A stretch of 64,000 nt of DNA from Flavobacteriales bacterium (GTDB lineage Bacteria; Bacteroidota; Bacteroidia; CAIKAF01): contig JANWWP010000017.1 in NCBI GenBank assembly GCA_025055575.1, forward strand, positions 1 through 64,000. The letters are read 5' to 3'. A program made the position numbers and the translations under genes. The notes beneath the pieces are model-generated. The model saw only the letters and a program-made list of their open reading frames with translations. It did no database searches and was not told where the DNA came from. Below, piece by piece: positions 1 to 7,351 of this stretch; positions within the stretch are counted from its first letter, which is position 1, and each line of letters starts with the position of its first letter.

Positions 1-116
1 TCCCGGGGCTCCAGGCGCAGACAGGGCTGCAGCTCCAGGCGCGGCAGGGGGTGGCGCGGGCGCCGGCGCTGCAGCGGGGCCCGGGGCTCCGGGGGGGCCC
101 GCCCCCACATTTCAAT
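1..116. repeat. GC-rich intergenic stretch with short direct repeats
   Basis: Extremely GC-rich, low-complexity sequence lying 3' of the squalene synthase/epoxidase gene. GCTCCAGGCGC occurs at 8-18 and 32-42, and CCCGGGGCTCC at 2-12 and 80-90. A GGGGGC/GCCCCC inverted repeat lies at 93-106. No coding potential is convincing; the 74-aa track ORF over it is a GC artefact. It may be one end of an interspersed repeat or a folded 3' element, but the window edge cuts it and there is no clear U-tract for an intrinsic terminator. Confidence 0.35.
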
Positions 117-133
117 CAGCTTATCCCCCCTTA

Positions 134-2653
134 TCATCGCAAAAGTTCCTGGCGCAGCAAAGGCGAAATGATGCGCACCGCATCCCGCACCAGCACCCAG
201 GCCTCCCGCACGCCCCGCGCCGTGCCCTGCGCCAGATTTTTCCAGGCGCCCTCCAGCACCACACGGAAAAAATGAAACACCAAAAGCCGCCGGCTCCGGT
301 TCAAAGCCGATAGCAATGCCAACGGCTCGGCAGCACGGCGCCCGCCCCGGTTCAGATAGTCGAGGCAGGCCGCCCGCATCCCCGGATGCCGCATCGTCTG
401 ATACAGCGCATCCGCCAAAATGTTGATGGTGGCATTGGCCCGGTGTTCCCGCCGGATAAAGCGCCGCAAAACCCCTTGAAGGTTTTGGCCTGACAGCTTT
501 TCAGGAGGACAGGCATCCAGCAGGCAGCCCAGGGCCCACACGTCTGTGAGCGTGCCCGTCATGCCCCCGCCTGTCAGCGGATGCCGCATATTCAAGGCAT
601 CTCCCAGCAGGCAGGCCCCTTTCAAACGAAAACGCCGGGCATTAAATCGGTGGTTCGGCATCATTTTAAAATCGCCCTTCTCCAAGGCCGCCTCAAAAGC
701 CGCCTGGAGACCCTCCGGCAGCAAGGGCTTCAAATGCTGGCGCAGATACCTCGTCAATTCCGCGCCCGGCCGGGGGGGCGCATCCGGCGGAAAATCAATC
801 AGAATACGGGTTTCCGTACTGCTGATAGGATACACCAGGCAGGTATGGGGGCCGGCCAGAACCACATGTCCATGGGCCGGGTGCGGCAGAGTCGCGTTCT
901 CCAGGATCAGACCCAAAAAATATCCGGTGGTCACGGGCTTTTCCCCACACACATCCATCCTGAAGCGCGAAAAAGGCCCGTCAGCCAGCACAGTCAGGGG
1001 CGCCTTGAGGACTTGGCTTCCCCCCTCCATGCGCACCCACACCCCTTCCACGGCGCCCGTCTTTGGGTGGGTCAGCAGTTTCTCAGCCTCGGCCGTAATG
1101 CACCGGATGTTGGGATGGGCTTCGGCCATGCGGCGCAGATTTTCCAAAAGCCGCTTGTGGTGAAAAGCCTTTCCCTGGCCACCCTGGGGATAGGCAATCA
1201 CCACATCTTTGTCGTCATGCATCAGAGCGTAGCCCTCAATTGTTTGGGCGTCAATGCCTTGCAAAGCCGCGCCCAAACCTAGTTTTTCCAGCAAGAGCAT
1301 ACCGCCCGGCTGCATCAGTTCGCCAATAATACGTTCCGGCACGCGGGGATTTTTTTCCACCAGCGCCACCCGCCAGCCTTTTTTGGCCAGTGTGAGGGCT
1401 GCTGCCGTACCGGCTAATCCGGCGCCCACCACCAGCACATCCACTGTTGGCCCGGCCTCGGGCGTGGGCTCCTCCGGCAGGCTTTGATGCAGCCAGGCGC
1501 TCAGCCGGGCAGCGCCATCGGTGTCGGTGCGCAGGGCGATGTGGCTCAGCCGCTCGGCCACCATGGCGGCCGAAGGCCGGCCGCTCAGACGGGTCCGCAT
1601 CTGCCGAAGGGCCTTAGAAAACACCTCGCGCACATCGTGCATTCCATGGGTGTCCAACATCATGGCCGCCGCCTGCCCTTTTCGAATTTTCACCTCTTTC
1701 CTGTACACATCGGTGGAGCCAAAAAGTTCGGCCAGGGTGGCAATGGCCATCACTTGCGGTATGGCGCAAAACCTAAAAATATCCGGGTGGCTGAGGCTTT
1801 CCATATATCCCAGACATAGGGGCACGTGGCGCAGGGCATCTGCAATCAAGCCATCCAGGCAGGCCAGTTGGGCGTCTTCCGGCACAGCATTTTGAAAATC
1901 TTCCAGGCGGGATGCAAAGGGTTTCCATAAGGTTTCCGGCCAAAACCGACGCTGGCTTTGGATATCCTCCAGATAGTCGCGGATGATGTTGGTTTTTTGC
2001 AAAAACAATCCCATAGCGTTGGAAGCTTCTTCATTGCGCGCCTCCGAGGGCTTTTCATAACCCGAAATCTCAAAGAGTTGGGAAAGCCCAATACCCACCA
2101 AACCGGCTACGTAGTGACAGTACAGGTCATAATCGGCCAGGCTCACCACCGGCTTCTCCGTGAATTCGGCCATGCCGGCGCCCATCCGCCGCGCAATATC
2201 CAGTATCACACTCTGGTAGGCCGGATTCAAATCTTGCAAAACGCGCAACACCTTGTCATAGTGGTGCACCAGCACCCGATAGTCGGGTTTGTCGCCAATC
2301 CCCTGCAGAATGTTGCTTTCCTCAGGTTTAAGACGGTAAAAGGTGGTCAGCAGGTCTTTTTTCAGGGCGCTGCTCAGTTCCGGATCGTCTTCAATGGTGT
2401 CCAAGGCCCGACACACCAAATAGAAAACGGAGACCGCCTCCCGAAGCCCCTCAGGCAGGTGCATGATCACCACCGCAAAAGATCGGGACACTTTTTTGAG
2501 GGCGTTGTAGCAAAAAGTAAGGTCATCATCGCGCTGCCCGGAGAGCCGCAGGTCTATCCCTGAAGGACTGGCATAGTAGGCCGATTGACGAAGCCGCATT
2601 AAAGCTTTCAGCTCTTCGGGACGTGGGGTGTGGGTCAACAATTCTCTGAGCAT
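134..2653 (-). CDS. Squalene synthase - squalene monooxygenase (epoxidase) fusion
   Basis: One uninterrupted frame with two complete enzymes (numbering of the 847-aa track ORF). Residues ~20-370 are a eukaryote-type squalene synthase: DTIEDD (93-98) is the first Asp-rich motif, YCHYVAGLVG (~186-195) and LQKTNIIRDYLED (226-238) are squalene synthase signatures, the last carrying the second Asp-rich site. After a Pro/Glu-rich linker (~370-410), residues 411-847 are an FAD squalene monooxygenase: Rossmann GAGLAG (418-423), RIIGELMQPGG (449-459), ADGPFSRFR (565-573) and GDALNMRHPLTGGGMT (692-707). The C-terminal part also follows animal squalene epoxidase. Predicted reaction: 2 FPP to squalene to (S)-2,3-oxidosqualene. 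The track start (2677) is a TTG inside a near -7 promoter box, so ATG 2653 (839 aa) is preferred. The gene is divergent from the cyclase that would use its product. Function is strongly supported; physical fusion is seen directly; activity of both halves is inferred. Confidence 0.93.
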   Translation of the reverse strand: MLRELLTHTPRPEELKALMRLRQSAYYASPSGIDLRLSGQRDDDLTFCYNALKKVSRSFAVVIMHLPEGLREAVSVFYLVCRALDTIEDDPELSSALKKDLLTTFYRLKPEESNILQGIGDKPDYRVLVHHYDKVLRVLQDLNPAYQSVILDIARRMGAGMAEFTEKPVVSLADYDLYCHYVAGLVGIGLSQLFEISGYEKPSEARNEEASNAMGLFLQKTNIIRDYLEDIQSQRRFWPETLWKPFASRLEDFQNAVPEDAQLACLDGLIADALRHVPLCLGYMESLSHPDIFRFCAIPQVMAIATLAELFGSTDVYRKEVKIRKGQAAAMMLDTHGMHDVREVFSKALRQMRTRLSGRPSAAMVAERLSHIALRTDTDGAARLSAWLHQSLPEEPTPEAGPTVDVLVVGAGLAGTAAALTLAKKGWRVALVEKNPRVPERIIGELMQPGGMLLLEKLGLGAALQGIDAQTIEGYALMHDDKDVVIAYPQGGQGKAFHHKRLLENLRRMAEAHPNIRCITAEAEKLLTHPKTGAVEGVWVRMEGGSQVLKAPLTVLADGPFSRFRMDVCGEKPVTTGYFLGLILENATLPHPAHGHVVLAGPHTCLVYPISSTETRILIDFPPDAPPRPGAELTRYLRQHLKPLLPEGLQAAFEAALEKGDFKMMPNHRFNARRFRLKGACLLGDALNMRHPLTGGGMTGTLTDVWALGCLLDACPPEKLSGQNLQGVLRRFIRREHRANATINILADALYQTMRHPGMRAACLDYLNRGGRRAAEPLALLSALNRSRRLLVFHFFRVVLEGAWKNLAQGTARGVREAWVLVRDAVRIISPLLRQELLR

Positions 2654-2732
2654 TTTTGCCGGCAGTTTGAGGGACAAATATCGGAATTCGTATTAACATT
2701 TCATTAACTTAGCTCATTATTTTGTTAACAAC
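2654..2732. promoter_or_regulatory. Shared divergent promoter region of the sterol genes
   Basis: AT-rich 79-bp gap between the fusion gene (minus) and the cyclase gene (plus). On the plus strand TTATTTTG (2717-2724) is one base off the Bacteroidota -7 consensus TAnnTTTG and ends 8 nt before the cyclase ATG. On the minus strand GATATTTG (2682-2675) is likewise one base off and precedes ATG 2653. No clear -33 TTTG was found for either. The short shared region implies coordinated expression of the two genes. Confidence 0.4.
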
Positions 2733-4922
2733 ATGCAGAAGTTTGATTTTTGGCGCTTTGAAAGCGATAATGGACGCCAGCGCTGGCGCTGGACCCCGGA
2801 ATTTGAGGAACGCCTGAGCGGCGATTTACTCCGGGATGTGGCCTGGTGGGTACAGTTGGAACCGGCGTTTCAGAAAACGCGTCAGGCCCATTCTGCCGAC
2901 CTGGGTCTGAGGCCCCCAGTGTTGGAAACCCTTGGCTCCAAAAACCAAGATGTAGAGAGCGCACTGGTGCGTGGGGTCCAATTTTTCCACACATTACAGT
3001 GCGCGGATGGGCACTGGCCCGGCGACTACGGGGGCCCTCATTTTCTTTTGCCCGGTCTTGTGATGGTGTGCCATGCCTGTGGTCATGCCCTCCCCTACCC
3101 TCAAAAAGTGGTTATGGCGGCCTACATGCTCCAACATCAGAACGAGGACGGAGGCTGGGGTTTGCACATCGAATCGCCCTCCACCCTGTTTGGCACCGGA
3201 ATGCAATATGTGGCCCTGCGCCTCCTGGGCATTCCGGCAGAAGATCCACGCCTGCAAAAAGCCCTTCATTGGATCCAGAGCCATGGCGGCATCACAGCCA
3301 TCCCGTCCTGGGGCAAATTTTACCTGGCAATTCTGGGTTTGCTGGACTGGCGGGGGGTGAACCCACTTCTTCCTGAGCTCTGGCTTTTACCCCGGTGGAT
3401 GCCGATCCATCCTTCGCGAATTTGGTGCCATGCGCGCATGGTGTATTTGCCCATGAGTTATGCTTATGGACGGCGCTTCGTATGCGCCCAGGACGCCACT
3501 TTGGAGGCCTTGCGCCAAGAATTGTATCCCCAGGGCTATGACCGCATACGTTGGAATGCCGTGCGCTACGCCTGTTGCCCGGAAGATGTGTACCACAAAC
3601 CCACAGCGGTAATGAAGGTGGCCAACGCACTCATGCGGGGCTTTGAAAAGCTGGGGCTGAAGCGACTCCGGAAAAAAGGCCTGGATTTCGCCTTTCGGTA
3701 CATCTGTGCCGAAGACGTACAAACCCGTTTCATCGACATCGGGCCTGTGAATAAAGTGCTCAACATGCTGTGCGTGTGTATTGAAAAGGGCTCTCAGAGT
3801 CCCGAATTCCAGCGCCACACCGAACGTTTGGACGATTATCTGTGGTGGGCCGAAGACGGTCTCAAAATGAATGGTTACAACGGTTCACAACTTTGGGATA
3901 CCGCTTTTGCAGCCCGGGCTTTGGCCGAGGCTCAGCATCCCGTCGCATCAGAGGCCCTGCGGGCTGCTTTTCGGTATCTGGATTTTGCCCAGGTGAAGGA
4001 GGAAGTTCCAATGCAAAAGGAATTTTTCCGGCACCCCTCGGTGGGCGGTTGGCCCTTTTCCACCCCTGATCACGGCTGGCCCATCACAGATTGCACTTCC
4101 GAAGCCCTGGATGCGGCCTTGGCAATAGCCCGCCTACCGTTTCTCCAGCCTTTTGAGGGCTTGCCCAAGCACCGCCTGCAACTCGCTGCGGACTTGATCC
4201 TTAGTTTCCAGAACCGGGATGGCGGCTGGGCCTCCTACGAATTGACCCGCGGGCCCCGCTGGCTGGAATGGCTCAATCCTTCTGAGGTGTTTTCTGCAAT
4301 TATGATTGACTATTCCTACACGGAATGCTCCTCCTCCTGCATCCAGGCACTCTGTGCTTTCCACCAAGAATTCCCGGAATACCGGTCTTCCGAAATATTG
4401 AAGGCCATCCGCCGGGGTGTGGATTTTATTTTGAGCAAACAAAACGAAGAAGGGCTGTGGTATGGCTCCTGGGGCGTGTGTTTCACCTACGGCACCTGGT
4501 TTGCTTCGCAGGCCCTCTCAGCCGCTTCCGCCCATCTAAATCCGAACGTCCGACGCGCATCCGAAAGCGCCTTAGCCCGCATGGCTGCTGCCTTGGCTTC
4601 GCGCCAGAATCCCGACGGAGGCTGGGGGGAGCACTACACTTCCTGCCTCCGAAGGGAATGGGTGAACCACTCCAGCCAGGTGATTCAAACGGCATGGGCG
4701 GTACTTTCTTTACTAAACACCCCCCACACGCCATTGGACAGGGTCAAACACGGCCTTCGTTTTATCCTGGAAAGTCAGGCACCTCACGGCGATTGGCCCC
4801 AGCAGCAGATTTCCGGTGTGTTCAATAAAACCTGTATGATCACTTACGCCAACTACCGCAATATTTTTCCGCTCTGGGCGCTGGGCAAAGCCCTCCGTAT
4901 CGGCATTCGAAGCGTTTCCTGA
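2733..4922 (+). CDS. Oxidosqualene cyclase, cycloartenol-synthase-like
   Basis: 729 aa, the normal size for oxidosqualene cyclases. The catalytic motif is DCTSE (453-457), the oxidosqualene (DCTAE) type, not the DxDD of squalene-hopene cyclase. QW repeats are visible (NEDGGWG ~137-143, NRDGGWAS, NPDGGWGEHY), and the C-terminus has the family pattern GVFNKTCMITYANYRNIFPLWALG-like (shortened: GVFNKTCMITYANYRNIF). The residues that separate cycloartenol from lanosterol synthases are Tyr382 (in GYNGSQLWDT), His447 and Ile451 (in DHGWPITDCTSE). They match Arabidopsis CAS1 Tyr410/His477/Ile481, not the Thr/Cys-or-Gln/Val set of lanosterol synthases. Predicted product is therefore cycloartenol or a related protosterol from 2,3-oxidosqualene, probably at the membrane as a monotopic protein. 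Divergent from the squalene synthase/epoxidase fusion. Family assignment is very secure; exact product is inferred. Confidence 0.94.
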   Translation: MQKFDFWRFESDNGRQRWRWTPEFEERLSGDLLRDVAWWVQLEPAFQKTRQAHSADLGLRPPVLETLGSKNQDVESALVRGVQFFHTLQCADGHWPGDYGGPHFLLPGLVMVCHACGHALPYPQKVVMAAYMLQHQNEDGGWGLHIESPSTLFGTGMQYVALRLLGIPAEDPRLQKALHWIQSHGGITAIPSWGKFYLAILGLLDWRGVNPLLPELWLLPRWMPIHPSRIWCHARMVYLPMSYAYGRRFVCAQDATLEALRQELYPQGYDRIRWNAVRYACCPEDVYHKPTAVMKVANALMRGFEKLGLKRLRKKGLDFAFRYICAEDVQTRFIDIGPVNKVLNMLCVCIEKGSQSPEFQRHTERLDDYLWWAEDGLKMNGYNGSQLWDTAFAARALAEAQHPVASEALRAAFRYLDFAQVKEEVPMQKEFFRHPSVGGWPFSTPDHGWPITDCTSEALDAALAIARLPFLQPFEGLPKHRLQLAADLILSFQNRDGGWASYELTRGPRWLEWLNPSEVFSAIMIDYSYTECSSSCIQALCAFHQEFPEYRSSEILKAIRRGVDFILSKQNEEGLWYGSWGVCFTYGTWFASQALSAASAHLNPNVRRASESALARMAAALASRQNPDGGWGEHYTSCLRREWVNHSSQVIQTAWAVLSLLNTPHTPLDRVKHGLRFILESQAPHGDWPQQQISGVFNKTCMITYANYRNIFPLWALGKALRIGIRSVS

Positions 4923-4992
4923 ACCCCTTTCCTCCCGCTCCTATCTGAGCTCCCGAAAAATCTAAGGAACGCTCTCTAAAACTGCTTATCCA

Positions 4993-5634
4993 CTATTTCC
5001 GGCCAAAATCTGCCGGGATTTCACCCCAGGCCGCCGTATCCCATTTTAGAAGTGGATTGCGCCAGTGGTGGCGTTGCAGCCACTCTTCCGCTTTTTGAAT
5101 CAAGTCATGGACGGGCGAACCGGTAGCTGGGGCGGCCTTGCGCGTATTGGCTTTTTTCTTACGGACCCAGGCCAGTGCTGTCTGACTGTCGGAATACACC
5201 GGGAGGTCCCAAAATCCATGTTTCTGACAGTACGCCAAAGCGTGCACAAGGGCCAGAAATTCTACAATATTGTTGGTGGCATGCGGAAAAGGCCCTCCAT
5301 GAAAAAGCAGTTGACCGTCCTTTAGATTCACCCCGCGGTATTCAGCCGCACCGGTCACCATGTTACAGGCGCCATCCACCGCGATGCCAAGGCCGGGACT
5401 ATTTGCTGTTGGGACGGCTATTGATGGGGTTTTCTCGAGCCGCTTTTGCCTAGATTTTGATGGCGGACCCGCCTTCCAGGCTTCTTCCGCTTCTTCACGA
5501 CTGGGATAACCTTTGTATAAAGCCCCAGGAAACCCTTTGACCGAATTTTCTGCTTCTTTCCACGTGGTGAACACTCCAGTCTGCCGACCTTTCCATACTA
5601 CGTAAAAGCTTTTGCCACTTGCGCCGGAAGGCAT
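4993..5634 (-). CDS. rnhA: Ribonuclease H with N-terminal hybrid-binding (viroplasmin-type) domain
   Basis: 213 aa. Residues ~8-55 (FYVVWKGRQTGVF...GYPSREEAEEAW) form the caulimovirus-VI/RNase H1 hybrid-binding domain. A Lys/Pro-rich linker leads to the RNase H fold from ~82. Likely catalytic acidic residues are Asp87 (AVDGAC), Glu125 (NNIVEF), Asp149 (YSDSQTALAW) and Asp199 (KWDTAAWGEIP). It cleaves RNA in RNA:DNA hybrids (R-loops, Okazaki primers). It is the last gene of a minus-strand run; its ATG overlaps the upstream SDR stop by one base (TAATG), so translation is probably coupled. Linkage to sterol-type genes is likely only positional. Confidence 0.88.
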   Translation of the reverse strand: MPSGASGKSFYVVWKGRQTGVFTTWKEAENSVKGFPGALYKGYPSREEAEEAWKAGPPSKSRQKRLEKTPSIAVPTANSPGLGIAVDGACNMVTGAAEYRGVNLKDGQLLFHGGPFPHATNNIVEFLALVHALAYCQKHGFWDLPVYSDSQTALAWVRKKKANTRKAAPATGSPVHDLIQKAEEWLQRHHWRNPLLKWDTAAWGEIPADFGRK

Positions 5635-6449
5635 TAATTAGAACGGTTGGAGTCTGCTAATTTTTTCACATAAATATTTCCCGCGGCCGTTTCAGCCACT
5701 TTTTTTGGAAGGTAACGGGCCAGGGCTGCTCCCATTTTGTTCACCAGGCCGGGCACCACTTCTGTTTTGCCGGCCAACATGGCTTTTATGGCAACACGTG
5801 CCACGGCTTCCGGGGTCATGCCCACCGCATCGGACATTTTCCTTAAAGGCTCCATACCGGCTCTGTCAATAAAATTAGTTTTTGTGGCGCCCGGACTCAC
5901 GCAAGTAACACTCACGCGCAGCCGCTGACGTTGACATTCCTGGCGGAGCCCTCGCGACATCTGTACCATGAAAGCCTTGGAGGCTGCATACACCGACATC
6001 GTGGGCAGCGCCTGATACGCCGTGCTGCTGCTGATATTCAGAATGTAGGAAGGCCCATTCTGATGAAGAATCGGAAGAAAGGCATGACTGAGGATGAGCG
6101 GGGCCTGCACATTCACGTGCAACATACGCAATTGCTCCTCCAGGGGCAGGGTCTGAAACCAACCCCACATGCCGTAGCCGGCATTGTTCACCAAAATCTT
6201 CAATTCTGAAGCGAAGCGATCCCGAGCGTAATCAACTAATGACTGAACCTGGGATGGGATCGATAAATCCGCTGGAAACACATCAGCTTGCACAGAATAC
6301 TCCTTGCGGATGGCTTCTGCCGCCGATTCCAGCTCAGCCAGGCTGCGCGCCGATAATAACAGGTCGTAGCCGCGCGTGGCCAAACCGCGGGCCAAGGCCA
6401 GGCCAATACCTTTGGAAGCGCCGGTAACCAGCGCCCTGGGTCGTTTCAC
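5634..6449 (-). CDS. Short-chain dehydrogenase/reductase (SDR)
   Basis: 271 aa classical SDR. Cofactor loop TGASKGIG (9-16), NNAG (88-91), catalytic Ser near 140-142 (NISSST) and YAASK (Tyr154, Lys158) are all present. An NADP(H) oxidoreductase acting on an unknown alcohol or ketone. The start is GTG and overlaps the TGA of the upstream PhyH gene by four bases (GTGA); its own stop overlaps the RNase H ATG. Being coupled to a PhyH oxygenase and convergent with the oxidosqualene cyclase makes it a candidate for processing a lipid or sterol, but this class is too broad to name a substrate. Confidence 0.85.
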   Translation of the reverse strand: MKRPRALVTGASKGIGLALARGLATRGYDLLLSARSLAELESAAEAIRKEYSVQADVFPADLSIPSQVQSLVDYARDRFASELKILVNNAGYGMWGWFQTLPLEEQLRMLHVNVQAPLILSHAFLPILHQNGPSYILNISSSTAYQALPTMSVYAASKAFMVQMSRGLRQECQRQRLRVSVTCVSPGATKTNFIDRAGMEPLRKMSDAVGMTPEAVARVAIKAMLAGKTEVVPGLVNKMGAALARYLPKKVAETAAGNIYVKKLADSNRSN

Positions 6450-7261
6450 TTTACAAACTTATAAAGGTACTGATAGAGTTTCGGTCGGGCGTTTTCTTTT
6501 CTTGGCTTGTATTTGCCGGTAACGAAAGGAATGTACATCACCCGGCGTCGGCTCTCCTCACCTGTGACAGAGGACTTTTCCACACGATGCCAAAGGCGGC
6601 CGTCGTGCACTGTGAGGTCCCCGGCTTGAATGTCCAGCCCCACTTCCTCGGGATCAGGGGTATGACTGATAAAGTATTTTTTTCTGAATAAAGTGCTCCA
6701 GGCCGATTGGTTGTGGGTGCCGGGAATCACCCTGAGCCCCCCGCGGGCAGCCGGGTAATCATCAAAATGCAGGCCCACGTTCAGCATGGGCATTAGTTTT
6801 TTAAAGTAAAAGACATCGCGCAGGGCATCGGTGTGCCAACCCAAACGACTGTAGCCGCTCTTGTCGCAGTTAACATAATGGTTGAACACAGCGCCGTCTT
6901 TTTCCATTACTCCAATGCGACAATCCTGAGGATCGCAATTCAATAAGGGAAAAAGGGCCTCCAGCCTTTTGTCAGAAAGTATTTTGGCCACTTCCTGACT
7001 GTATAAGGATGTGAAAGCCATTCTTTGCAGCAGGGGCTTCCGGTCAATATCCAAACCAAATTTCAGAGGCACTCCCCGAACCCTCAATATTTCGTTTTTT
7101 AAAATATATTCCTGCACTTGGCGCATATCTTCCAGCACCGCTTGTACTTTTTCCCTGGAAATGAAACCTCTGAATTGCAGAAACCCATTTTCCTCAAAAA
7201 AATTCAGTTGCTCCTCGGTGAGCCTCTCTTCCAAATAAAAGATGACTTTATTCACCCGCAT
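6446..7261 (-). CDS. Phytanoyl-CoA dioxygenase (PhyH) family oxygenase
   Basis: 271 aa, with the Fe(II)/2-oxoglutarate double-stranded beta-helix pattern: HxD at His143/Asp145 (GWHTDALRD), a distal His225 (LWHRVE) and Arg residues around 238-240 that could bind 2-oxoglutarate. GDLTVHDGRLWH is typical of the PhyH family. Expected to hydroxylate a small molecule or lipid using O2 and 2-oxoglutarate. First gene of the PhyH-SDR-RNase H run. No -7 box was recognised upstream. The substrate is unknown; position beside the sterol module is suggestive only. Confidence 0.82.
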   Translation of the reverse strand: MRVNKVIFYLEERLTEEQLNFFEENGFLQFRGFISREKVQAVLEDMRQVQEYILKNEILRVRGVPLKFGLDIDRKPLLQRMAFTSLYSQEVAKILSDKRLEALFPLLNCDPQDCRIGVMEKDGAVFNHYVNCDKSGYSRLGWHTDALRDVFYFKKLMPMLNVGLHFDDYPAARGGLRVIPGTHNQSAWSTLFRKKYFISHTPDPEEVGLDIQAGDLTVHDGRLWHRVEKSSVTGEESRRRVMYIPFVTGKYKPRKENARPKLYQYLYKFVK

Positions 7262-7327
7262 TTTTCAAAGTTTTTTGGGTTGTGGCATCAAAAATATTTC
7301 CACCAAATCCTAACAAATTGTTAATGC

Positions 7328-7351
7328 AAAAAATCCCCTAAAAAGGGGATT
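7328..7351 (-). terminator. Intrinsic terminator of the MORN-repeat lipoprotein gene
   Basis: AATCCCC and GGGGATT pair in a 7-bp stem with a 6-nt loop. On the minus strand the stem is followed by a run of T. The hairpin begins at the last base of the gene's TGA stop codon. Confidence 0.65.

Noticed and set aside
546-1282. Two plus-strand ORFs of 205 and 233 aa
   Set aside because: Opposite-strand shadows of the squalene epoxidase domain.
2733-4922. Squalene-hopene cyclase
   Set aside because: The catalytic motif is DCTSE, not DxDD, and the protein has oxidosqualene cyclase length and C-terminal signature.
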